Of a stretch of 13,460 nucleotides of DNA, positions 1 through 6,661 are shown one piece after another. Where the stretch lies: NCBI GenBank assembly GCA_028717165.1, contig JAQUOK010000026.1, positions 1 to 13,460 on the forward strand, written 5' to 3'. Position 1 is the stretch's first letter, and each line of letters opens with the position of its first letter. The stretch is from Victivallaceae bacterium. GTDB taxonomy: Bacteria > Verrucomicrobiota > Lentisphaeria > Victivallales > Victivallaceae. The position numbers were made by a program, and so were the translations under genes. The notes beneath the pieces are model-generated. The model searched no databases, was not told where the DNA came from, and worked only from the letters and a program-made list of their open reading frames with translations.

Positions 1-879
1 GAAATATTTTTCAAAACGGACAAAGACTACCCGGTCGTTTTTGTCCCAGCGCAGAAAACGGTAAGAGCCGCAGCCGACGATCAGGCGGTTCCGCTGATGA
101 TCTTCATTGAATTTTTTCGGGTCGAAAGGGCCGGGATACGCATGATACAGATGCCGGGGCAGAGGCGACATGCCCAGGGTCAGGTTTTTCGACTGGAAAT
201 AACGGGTTTTCCAGATAACCTTGAATCTGTATTTGCCGATAAGCTCCAGCCGGTCAATATCTTTATAATAAACCCGCAGGGGGCCGCAGTTGGTTTTTTC
301 ATTCCTGATAACGTCCAGATAGAATTTGAAATCTTCGGCGGTTACCTCTACGTCCTTCCATTTTCTGCCGTCTACCGGATCGGTAAAATCCTGCCACAAA
401 ATACCCTTTTTCAAAGTTATGGTATAAGTCAGCTTGTCCGGCGAAACAGTCCAGCTTTCCGCCATCAGCGGTTCGAATTTTTCCGGGTCGCCGAAATTTC
501 TGGTTGCCAGAGACGAGGAACATAGAGCATTAAAAACACTTGCAGTAGCTTCATTATTAATTAATGAGTTCATATTCGGAGTATCCGCGACTATCGCGCT
601 TATAAGACGCCCGCCCTGCTGCGCTTCCGGGTCAAAATACTCGCGGTTGGCGATCTGACCGAATTCCTGAATGACCTTTGAAGCGGTTTTCGCGGCGGGA
701 ACGATAACCGTCCGGTCCGGCCTGGCGGCGATGGTTTCTTCAATCCTTTCCAGGCGTTTCAAAATACCCAGGTTCCCTTCATTGACCCGGTCAACCGAGT
801 TTATCAGGACAATCCCGAAAAAGATAAGTGCGGCGGTAGCCACCGTCAAAATAAAATTTATATACAGATTTTTATTCAT
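1..879 (-). CDS. ABC transporter substrate-binding protein, family 5 (N-terminal part)
   Basis: This is the first 293 codons of a protein that runs off the left edge of the window. It should bind peptides or a similar solute in the periplasm and deliver them to an ABC importer. Family-5 (DppA/OppA, SBP_bac_5) features are visible. The mature domain opens near residue 90 (GGRLISAI). A block follows with PLMAESWTVSPD (138-149) and an LKKGILWQD-type segment (157-165). DVEVTAEDFKFYLDVIRN lies at 176-193, and GCGSYRFLRWDKNDRVVF (269-286) is the usual G-YR-W-DR-V strand. The N-terminus is unusual: a hydrophobic helix at about 7-27 has no lipobox cysteine, and a charged, heptad-like stretch (29-53) follows, so the protein looks membrane-anchored on a short stalk. 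The start ATG has a GGGA six bases upstream. The distal half and any permease genes lie outside the window, so the substrate cannot be called. Confidence 0.9.
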   Translation of the reverse strand, partial: MNKNLYINFILTVATAALIFFGIVLINSVDRVNEGNLGILKRLERIEETIAARPDRTVIVPAAKTASKVIQEFGQIANREYFDPEAQQGGRLISAIVADTPNMNSLINNEATASVFNALCSSSLATRNFGDPEKFEPLMAESWTVSPDKLTYTITLKKGILWQDFTDPVDGRKWKDVEVTAEDFKFYLDVIRNEKTNCGPLRVYYKDIDRLELIGKYRFKVIWKTRYFQSKNLTLGMSPLPRHLYHAYPGPFDPKKFNEDHQRNRLIVGCGSYRFLRWDKNDRVVFVRFEKYF

Positions 880-903
880 AATTATTCCCGCAAATTATTT
901 TGT

Positions 904-1125
904 AACGCCGTGTGCAAGTTTTTTCAGCATATGTTAAGGCATATTTTACCCCGAACGGGGTATAATTTTAATAGCCGTGGGTAAAACCCACGGAACATTC
1001 GCCCCCTATTATCCCAACCCCGGCTGGGTTGGGCTCTCTTTTCGCTTTGAACCATAGGCTCTACCTATGGCTGTTAACATTTAATCCCGCCGGGATTATT
1101 ATTTAAAAAACTTGCACACTGCGTT
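904..1125. repeat. Inverted-repeat-bounded hairpin cluster (copy 1 of a TIR family)
   Basis: The ends are inverted repeats of 21 bp with one mismatch (904-924 and 1105-1125), sharing the core GTGTGCAAGTTTTTT. Between them are five separate short palindromes in a row: stems at 948-961, 975-993 (ccgtgggt/acccacgg), 1013-1033 (cccaaccc/gggttggg), 1052-1070 (ccatagg/cctatgg) and 1082-1098. No reading frame of note lies inside. The same ends bracket a different interior at 12593-12875, which points to a non-autonomous mobile or dispersed element. It fills almost the whole gap between the TetR stop and the binding-protein start. No convincing target duplication flanks it. No T-run follows the hairpins in the direction of transcription, so simple terminators are unlikely. 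Confidence 0.75.
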
Positions 1126-1147
1126 TTTATGTTAATATAGCGTCCTT

Positions 1148-1750
1148 TCACCGGGATGATACCTGAAAAAGCGAAATTAACTGTTCCATAAGCTGTTCGC
1201 GCCCGGCCGGAGTATAAATTCCGGACGAAAATGTCATGGACAGCGTTTTCCGGTTGGCGTGGTAAAAGAACGAAACGGCCATAAGGCCGAAAATATAAGC
1301 GGTCAGGCTTATATCCTTCACACAGCCCTTTTCCCGTGCCCGGGCAAAAGCCTTTTCGATCATCCTGTCCTGGCCGGCCCTGATGTCCAGGATAGAATCC
1401 GCGCGGACATCCTTGTTAAGGTTGGCCCAGGCGAGCATTCTCCAGAAATACGGATACCTGTCATGCAAATTCATGAAATCCGTCAACAGCAGGGAAGTCA
1501 GATTTTCCGGTTCCCGCACCGCCTGTTCAAGGGTTTTCTCCGAAAACAGCGATACCTCCTCGAAAACATAGGCCAAAGCGGCTTCAAAAAGCCCTTCTTT
1601 ATTGTTATAATAGGCGTAAATGCGTTGTTTGTTCACTCCGGCGGCGGCGGCAATGCCGTCAATCCGGGTACCGTAAAAACCGTTTTCCGAAAAAATCCTG
1701 ATTGCGGTTTTTAAAATTTTCGATTTGGTTGCTTTGGCGCGTTCCTGCAT
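1148..1750 (-). CDS. TetR/AcrR-family transcriptional regulator
   Basis: A 200-residue protein of typical TetR length. The N-terminal DNA-binding domain (about 8-54) shows the family pattern: an ATKSKILKTAIRIFSENGF helix at 7-25, the turn and recognition region DGIAAAAGVNKQRIYAYYNN (31-50), then KEGLFEAAL. The C-terminal part is helical and presumably binds a ligand and dimerises; its effector cannot be read from sequence. The gene diverges from an unrecognised gene at 1950, and the spacer holds a palindrome overlapping its own promoter, so autoregulation is plausible. Downstream in the same direction is the ABC binding-protein gene, 268 bp away across an inverted-repeat element, so co-transcription is possible but not evident. 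The start ATG has ACGGGA upstream at usable spacing. Confidence 0.93.
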   Translation of the reverse strand: MQERAKATKSKILKTAIRIFSENGFYGTRIDGIAAAAGVNKQRIYAYYNNKEGLFEAALAYVFEEVSLFSEKTLEQAVREPENLTSLLLTDFMNLHDRYPYFWRMLAWANLNKDVRADSILDIRAGQDRMIEKAFARAREKGCVKDISLTAYIFGLMAVSFFYHANRKTLSMTFSSGIYTPAGREQLMEQLISLFQVSSR

Positions 1751-1871
1751 ATAATATCCCGTAAGCGGTCAAGCTTATTTTTCTGTAGCGTCATTCGCTT
1801 CGATTCAAGTTCAGATGCACAATGTTCAGGTTATAGATATTTTTTCGGTTCAGCTTAAAACTGCTGTTTTA

Positions 1872-1900
1872 ACAATAACAATATATACGCGCTTTGTCAA
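1872..1900 (-). promoter_or_regulatory. Predicted sigma-70-type promoter of the TetR gene
   Basis: On the minus strand a perfect -35 box TTGACA (1900 to 1895) is followed by 17 bases and TATTGT (1877 to 1872) as a four-of-six -10 box. This would start transcription near 1865, giving a leader of about 115 bases before the TetR ATG. The -35 box lies inside one arm of the palindrome at 1892-1916. Confidence 0.5.
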
Positions 1901-1916
1901 GATAGGGTTGACAAAG
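1892..1916. promoter_or_regulatory. Palindrome, candidate TetR operator
   Basis: CTTTGTCAA (1892-1900) and TTGACAAAG (1908-1916) form a perfect 9+9 bp inverted repeat with a 7-base spacer. It sits in the divergent region between the TetR gene and the gene at 1950. Size, symmetry and overlap with the TetR -35 box fit an operator for the adjacent regulator. This is inference from position; no second copy was seen in the window. Confidence 0.45.
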
Positions 1917-1949
1917 ATTTAAAGCTTGAAAACCAAAAAGGATCGAATG

Positions 1950-2363
1950 ATGAAAATATATACGACTCCCTGCGTAAAAGTCAGCCGGAGCAGATTCAAA
2001 TTTCTCAAATGGCTTTTCCCGGACAAAAAAATCTATAAACGGCAAAATAACGATAACCGGCTTTCCGCCGCCGGAAAAGCCCTGCGCAACGGGGAATTTG
2101 AGCCGGAAGTTTCCGAAACGCCGCTGTCCTTATACGAACAAAGTTGTTTCGCCAGGCGGACGCGCCAGCATATCCGGAACATCCTTGAACAACCCAGCAT
2201 TCCCGGCGAAGTTCCCGGCCCGGCGGCATCGGTAACCGGCATACTCGAAGAAGTATCCAGAAACATCGCGAAAATGGACCAGAACTTGTATTCGGCCAAA
2301 AGCTGCATGGAAGAAATCCTGCGCGCCGGTTCCGCCAGACATGATTCAGTTTCATTGAACTGA
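1950..2363 (+). CDS. Hypothetical protein, unrecognised
   Basis: I do not recognise this 137-residue protein. It is the only plus-strand gene in the window. Codon use (GC-rich third positions, frequent gcc, ccg, gaa, cgg) matches its neighbours and supports real coding. The start is set by AAGGA at 1938-1942, seven bases before the ATG at 1950; an adjacent ATG at 1947 and a TTG at 1926 are less well placed. The N-terminus is strongly basic (KVSRSRFKFLKWLFPDKKIYKR), the middle is proline- and glycine-containing (about 90-105), and the C-terminal third looks helical. No signal peptide, membrane helix or known motif is visible. Divergence from a TetR gene suggests it could be that regulator's target, but nothing shows its function. 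Its last 12 bases overlap the 3' end of the convergent TcdA-like gene. Confidence 0.7.
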   Translation: MKIYTTPCVKVSRSRFKFLKWLFPDKKIYKRQNNDNRLSAAGKALRNGEFEPEVSETPLSLYEQSCFARRTRQHIRNILEQPSIPGEVPGPAASVTGILEEVSRNIAKMDQNLYSAKSCMEEILRAGSARHDSVSLN

Positions 2364-3095
2364 TTTCATCAGCCCCCTGATCACCACTGAAGCGCAGCCG
2401 CAGCCGAAAACCGCCGGCATGTAGGATACCGTTCCGACTATCGAACCGGATTTGCCGTCCTTTTCCTCATAGGAGTAAATCGCGTGTTCAGGAACCTCTT
2501 CCGGAGAAAAAACCGTCTGGAAACCGGCATATATATTCTGACGGTGGAGACGCTTGCGAATGGCCCTTGCCAGCGGACAGTGGCAGGTCTTGGAAATATC
2601 GGCGATCTTCACGCAGGTCGGATCGAACTTTCCGCCGGCTCCCATCGAACTGACCAGCGGATAATTCAGCTTCAGGGTTTTACTTATAAGCGCGACTTTC
2701 GGGGAAAGCGCGTCAATAGCGTCAACTACATAATCAAAACCCGGCGCCAGCGCTTCATCGGTTGCTTCGTCCCTGAGAAAACGGAACAGCGGATTAATTT
2801 CGGCCTCCGGGTTAATATCTTTCAAGCGGGCCGCCATCACTTCGACTTTGCTTTTTTTTTCGGTACTTGACAAAGCGAGAAGCTGGCGGTTGCGGTTAGT
2901 CGGGTCAATGCAGTCGCCGTCCGCAATCGTTATCCGGCCGACCCCGGCGCGACAGATAAATTCCGCGGCGTAAGCGCCGACCCCGCCGACGCCGACTACC
3001 AGGACATGCGCTTTTTTCAGGCGCTCCAGGTTTTCAGGTTTCAGGAGGAGCGCACTGCGCTGCTGCCAAAGCGGAATATTGGTAAATTCAAGCAT
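2352..3095 (-). CDS. tcdA: tRNA threonylcarbamoyladenosine dehydratase (TcdA/CsdL, ThiF/E1 family)
   Basis: Predicted to activate N6-threonylcarbamoyladenosine at tRNA position 37 with ATP and cyclise it to the ct6A form. It is 247 residues long, close to the E. coli protein. The Rossmann nucleotide motif GVGGVGAYAAE is at 35-45. The acidic/arginine segment IADGDCIDPTNRNRQ (57-71) binds ATP, VVDAID is at 123-128, and SSMGAGGKFDPT (149-160) is typical of the TcdA/YgdL branch rather than ThiF or MoeB. Further cysteines lie at 161, 171, 173, 232 and 234. I chose the ATG at 3095 over an in-frame ATG 27 bases upstream: AGGTGGAGG directly precedes it, and its ATGCTTGA overlaps the TatD stop, suggesting translational coupling. 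It is the last gene of the kinase-TatD-TcdA unit. Assignment against other E1-like enzymes is by motif pattern only. Confidence 0.88.
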   Translation of the reverse strand: MLEFTNIPLWQQRSALLLKPENLERLKKAHVLVVGVGGVGAYAAEFICRAGVGRITIADGDCIDPTNRNRQLLALSSTEKKSKVEVMAARLKDINPEAEINPLFRFLRDEATDEALAPGFDYVVDAIDALSPKVALISKTLKLNYPLVSSMGAGGKFDPTCVKIADISKTCHCPLARAIRKRLHRQNIYAGFQTVFSPEEVPEHAIYSYEEKDGKSGSIVGTVSYMPAVFGCGCASVVIRGLMKSVQ

Positions 3096-3807
3096 CGTCC
3101 TCCACCTGAAAAAAAGTAACAAAATTATTTTTCATAAGTTGCGCAAGTTCTTCTACATCCATTTCAAACACCCGTGCGGCACGAGCAAAAATATTTTCTA
3201 TAGTAAGCCCTGAATCATCAGTTTCAAGCCCGGCCCGATACAGGATTTCCGGTTTTTGCCGGATATAACTGCAGATATCGTCGCGTTCCAGGGCAGCCGG
3301 GGCAAACGAAACATAAAAGCCGTGCTTCAGAAGTTCCTCAAGAATCCGCACATTGTTATTATAACCGTGAACAAGCAGATTAAACCCGGAAGCAAAGCGT
3401 TTTTTCAGGAAAGTAAGTTCGGGATAACAACGGACGCAATGGATTATCACCGGCATGGAAAGTTCCCCGGCAAGCTTCAGGATTCCGGTCAGATAAGCCT
3501 TTTGAACTTCCATGTCCGGCCCCCGCAACCGGTCAAGCCCGGCCTCGCCCACGGCGATAACCCCGCGTTTCCGGAGGGCCCGGCGCAGTTTCCCCAAATC
3601 ATCCCCGATATTACCGGCGCTGTCCGGCAGGCGCCAGGGATGCATGCCGACGCTGAAAAAATTGTTTCCGCCGGATTCCGGGACGGAATTTTCCAGGTCG
3701 CCGGGCTCCAGGGAAATTACGCTTAAAGCCTCCGGCGCGACGGTACGCCTGTGAGTATGAAAATCAATGAATTTCACTCCGCCGAGTTTACGAGTTGATA
3801 ATTTCAT
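3088..3807 (-). CDS. TatD-family metal-dependent hydrolase
   Basis: A 239-residue TIM-barrel hydrolase of the TatD family, whose members include metal-dependent nucleases. All expected metal ligands are present: HTH at 17-19 (IDFHTH), Glu88 in AVGEAGLD, His123 in VIIHC, His147 in LLVHGYN, and Asp197 in GLETDD. The family marker GMHPW lies at 54-58. The ATG at 3807 lies inside the last codons of the kinase gene (20 bp overlap). A GTG at 3777 would give the more usual short N-terminus (MKFIDFHTHRR) but has no better ribosome site, so the start is uncertain by ten codons. Its stop overlaps the tcdA start by 8 bp. It could be a nuclease or a proof-reading type TatD; the true substrate is unknown. 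Confidence 0.9.
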   Translation of the reverse strand: MKLSTRKLGGVKFIDFHTHRRTVAPEALSVISLEPGDLENSVPESGGNNFFSVGMHPWRLPDSAGNIGDDLGKLRRALRKRGVIAVGEAGLDRLRGPDMEVQKAYLTGILKLAGELSMPVIIHCVRCYPELTFLKKRFASGFNLLVHGYNNNVRILEELLKHGFYVSFAPAALERDDICSYIRQKPEILYRAGLETDDSGLTIENIFARAARVFEMDVEELAQLMKNNFVTFFQVEDDA

Positions 3808-6556
3808 GCAATTTTCTGCTCAGGACATTTATGGAATAAGGTTTTTTCATAAAACCGCTGGCTCCGGCCTCCAGGGTCTTGCGGACGCGCTGGTCGTTAG
3901 TGAAACCGGTCGCCACCAGCACTTTTACCTGCGGGTCAATTTCCTTAAGGCGCTTATAGGCTTCATCACCGGTCATCACCGGCATCGCCATATCCAGAAT
4001 AACCGCCCGGATTTCCTCCTGGTGTTCCTTGAACACCTTGACGCCGACCTCCCCGTCTTTAGCCGTAAGCACGTTATAACCGAGCAGTTCGAGCATTTTC
4101 GTCGCGGTAATCCGGATTATCGGTTCGTCGTCAATGATCAGTATCCAGCCGCTTCCGAGGTAAAGATCCTGAGTATCCTTGCCGAAGCCGATTTCGGAAT
4201 CTTCCGGCTGCAGTTCCGGCAGGTAAACGGTAAAAGTACTGCCTTTATCCGGTACCGACTGCGCTTCGACGAAACCTTTGTGCAGATCGATGATATTATA
4301 AACCATCGCCAGTCCCAGACCGGTTCCCTTGCTTTTGATCTTGGTGGTAAAGAACGGATCGAATATCTTCTGCATATTTTCCGGTTTAATCCCGACTCCG
4401 GAATCCTTGATGACGATTTTCCAGTACGGATCGGTCGTGGAAGCGGCGGGAAACTGTCCTTTATTGAGTTTGATCCGGCTGATCTCAATATTAATGTCCC
4501 CGCCGATCGCTTCGCCGTCGTCACGCATTACCGTCATCGCGTGTTCGGCGTTGATCAGGAGGTTGAGGAAAACCTGTTCCATCTGGATCTGGTCGGCCTT
4601 GACCATGATTTCCTGGGGCGGTTTTTCAAATTTTATATTAACGCTTTTATCAAAAGTCCCCTTGCATATTTTCAGGACGTGTTCGAAAGCCTGCGTCAGG
4701 TCAAACTTTTTAAGGGTAAGCTGGCTTTTCCGCGACAGCGCGAGCAGTTGCTCAACCATGCTGGCGGCACGGGAAACGGATTCTTCGGCAAGGCCGAGAA
4801 ACTCGTTGACTTCTTTGGTGTCTTCCGGCGAATTGTTTATATAATATTTTATCATCGACAGCGAACCTTTGATCCCCCCCAGAACGTTGTTGAAATCATG
4901 CGCCAGCCCGCCGGTAAGAGTACCGACGGTTTCCATTTTCTGGGCCTGGAACAAAAGCTCATTCTGACGGGCAAGTTCGGTAACGTCTTCAAGGATGATC
5001 ACCGCCCCCTTGTTCTCTTTATGCAGAATGGGGTTGATAGAGATATTGAAGACATAGGAACGCTTGCGCCATGAAACATTCTCGCGGTGTTTTTCATGCG
5101 AAATACCGGAATTGATCGCTTCCTGCACCTCGGTCCGGTAATTGTGCAGGAACAAGGCTATGTTCCATAATTCAACGCCGATGGCAAACTCACTTTTTAT
5201 GCCGGTAAAGTTTTCTATCGCCTGATTCCACTGGGTAATCTTTCCTTCCTCATCCACCCCGATCAGCAGCAGATGAATCGAGTTGAACAACTGCGTCAGG
5301 TAATTTCTGGTAGTGCGCAGGCGCTTTTCGGCCTCCCGGATTTCGGTCAGGTCATTGAAAATCAGCAGACTTTGCTTCTCTACCCGTTTATATCTCACCT
5401 CGACTTCAAGCAGAGGCCCGTTTTTACAGCGGATGACGACTATTTCCGGACTGGAATTTTTCGGGTCAAGGATTTTGTCCCAGATTTTGCGGTTTTCCTC
5501 GGCGGAAATATCCGGCGGAGCGCTGAGCGTGAACCAGTCTTCAAAGGTTTTCAGGTCATTTTCGACATAACCGAATACCCGGGTAAACATATTATTTATG
5601 GAGTAAGCCCAGTTGCCCCGGATAATGGCGATCGGCAAAGGAGTATTTTCAATAAGTTCGCGTATTTCCCGTTCCTTTTCGCGGCGTTCCTTGATTTCCG
5701 CCTGCAGTTTATTCATCGATTCCTGGATCCGGGACGCCATTTCATCAAACGCCCTGCTCAGAAAACCGATCTCATCGTTAGGATACTTCCGTTTTTTATC
5801 GCTGGCCGGGAATATGCCGGCAGCCATGTCCGTGGCGCTCTGAACCAGCCGGTTCAAAGGCGACAAAGACACCTGGATCAGCCAGAAAAGGGCGGCTACG
5901 GAAGTAACCATACAGCAGACTACGGCGAAAAGCTGGCGCGAATACCATTCCGTATTTACCCCGTAAAGATTTTCGCTGGCCGGATAGGAATAACACAAAA
6001 GCCAGTTCCAGCCCGGTTTTTCGAAAGGAATGTAAAGAAACAGACGGTCATAGCCGCTGACATTGAAATTAACGCGCCGGGAAGAGAATTTGAGCTTTTC
6101 AGCTTCCTCTTCCGGTATAACGGCTTCCTCTCCGGGAATAATATTGTCCTCAACTTTGGGAGCAGGCTCCTCCCTTGGGAAAATATTCCTGAAGGGAATT
6201 GAATTCCATGGGAAATTGCTTCTGGAATAATTATGCGGGCTCATTTTAAAATGCCCGCTGTCAGCGATGATCAGGGGATAACTGTAGCTTTCATTCTTTT
6301 GAGCATGAAAAACCGAGTCGATCCTTTTAAGCGCGATTTTCTTCGCCTTTTCAATATCGTCGTAGGCCCCGTCCCTGAAAAGCTCATATTCCTTGTTGAC
6401 TATTTTAAACATTTCCTGAAGGCGGTGTTCGCTGACCTCCGACGTGAGCCGGTAAACCTCTTCCTGATAAGCCTGGGTGCTGATCCAGAGGAGCGCGTAG
6501 GAAAACGCAGCCAGCATGATCACGAAAAAACCGGTAAATTTGGTTTGGATGCGCAT
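3788..6556 (-). CDS. Membrane hybrid histidine kinase with two PAS domains and a receiver
   Basis: A 922-residue inner-membrane sensor kinase. Domains in order: membrane helix 8-28, extracytoplasmic sensor about 29-207, membrane helix about 208-230, HAMP about 231-285, short coiled coil, PAS 1 about 297-405, PAS 2 about 418-530, HisKA with phospho-accepting His553 in GGLAHDFNN, and an HATPase domain. The ATPase shows the N box (LLINAEHAM, Asn669), G1 (DSGVGI, 718-723), the FDPFFTTK box (732-739) and G2 (GTGLGL, 744-749). The C-terminal receiver (805-920) has the acidic pair Asp809-Asp810, phospho-acceptor Asp855, Thr883 and Lys905, all intact. The sensor carries a proline/glutamate-rich stretch (128-154). 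There is no output domain and no separate response regulator in the window, so the downstream partner is unknown. It is first gene of the unit with tatD and tcdA. The start ATG is preceded by GGGGA ten bases upstream. Confidence 0.95.
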   Translation of the reverse strand: MRIQTKFTGFFVIMLAAFSYALLWISTQAYQEEVYRLTSEVSEHRLQEMFKIVNKEYELFRDGAYDDIEKAKKIALKRIDSVFHAQKNESYSYPLIIADSGHFKMSPHNYSRSNFPWNSIPFRNIFPREEPAPKVEDNIIPGEEAVIPEEEAEKLKFSSRRVNFNVSGYDRLFLYIPFEKPGWNWLLCYSYPASENLYGVNTEWYSRQLFAVVCCMVTSVAALFWLIQVSLSPLNRLVQSATDMAAGIFPASDKKRKYPNDEIGFLSRAFDEMASRIQESMNKLQAEIKERREKEREIRELIENTPLPIAIIRGNWAYSINNMFTRVFGYVENDLKTFEDWFTLSAPPDISAEENRKIWDKILDPKNSSPEIVVIRCKNGPLLEVEVRYKRVEKQSLLIFNDLTEIREAEKRLRTTRNYLTQLFNSIHLLLIGVDEEGKITQWNQAIENFTGIKSEFAIGVELWNIALFLHNYRTEVQEAINSGISHEKHRENVSWRKRSYVFNISINPILHKENKGAVIILEDVTELARQNELLFQAQKMETVGTLTGGLAHDFNNVLGGIKGSLSMIKYYINNSPEDTKEVNEFLGLAEESVSRAASMVEQLLALSRKSQLTLKKFDLTQAFEHVLKICKGTFDKSVNIKFEKPPQEIMVKADQIQMEQVFLNLLINAEHAMTVMRDDGEAIGGDINIEISRIKLNKGQFPAASTTDPYWKIVIKDSGVGIKPENMQKIFDPFFTTKIKSKGTGLGLAMVYNIIDLHKGFVEAQSVPDKGSTFTVYLPELQPEDSEIGFGKDTQDLYLGSGWILIIDDEPIIRITATKMLELLGYNVLTAKDGEVGVKVFKEHQEEIRAVILDMAMPVMTGDEAYKRLKEIDPQVKVLVATGFTNDQRVRKTLEAGASGFMKKPYSINVLSRKLHEIINS

Positions 6557-6606
6557 ATTTCAATTTCCCCAGAGTTTAATTTTGTCGAGTACGGGCTTCT
6601 GGAATG

Positions 6607-6635
6607 AATATACAGTCGTTTGCCTTACTTTACAA
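6607..6635 (-). promoter_or_regulatory. Predicted promoter of the kinase-tatD-tcdA unit
   Basis: In the 105 bp gap upstream of the kinase, on the minus strand, TTGTAA (6635 to 6630) is followed by exactly 17 bases and TATATT (6612 to 6607). Both boxes match sigma-70 consensus at four of six or better. Predicted start is near 6600, about 44 bases before the ATG. It suggests the kinase is transcribed independently of the AAA+ gene upstream. Confidence 0.5.
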
Positions 6636-6661
6636 AGCATTTTTCAAGAGACAGGTAAAAT

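Noticed and set aside
948..1098. Intrinsic terminators after the TetR gene
   Set aside because: The hairpins are strong, but no T-run follows any of them in the direction of transcription.
904..1125. CRISPR array or tandem hairpin repeat
   Set aside because: The five palindromes differ from one another in sequence, so there is no direct repeat with spacers, and no cas genes are near.
1908..1936. Plus-strand promoter for the gene at 1950 using TTGACA at 1908
   Set aside because: The -35 is perfect but the hexamer 17 bases on is AACCAA, not a -10 box; weaker alternatives exist, so no promoter is called.
3767..5074. A long 435-codon plus-strand open frame antisense to the kinase gene
   Set aside because: It mirrors the kinase codons on the other strand. 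The kinase has every expected domain and catalytic residue, while this frame shows no recognisable domain and only exists because of strand-linked codon bias.
5273..6202. A 309-codon plus-strand frame antisense to the kinase N-terminal half
   Set aside because: Same reason: it is a shadow of the kinase gene, with no ribosome site or recognisable motif.
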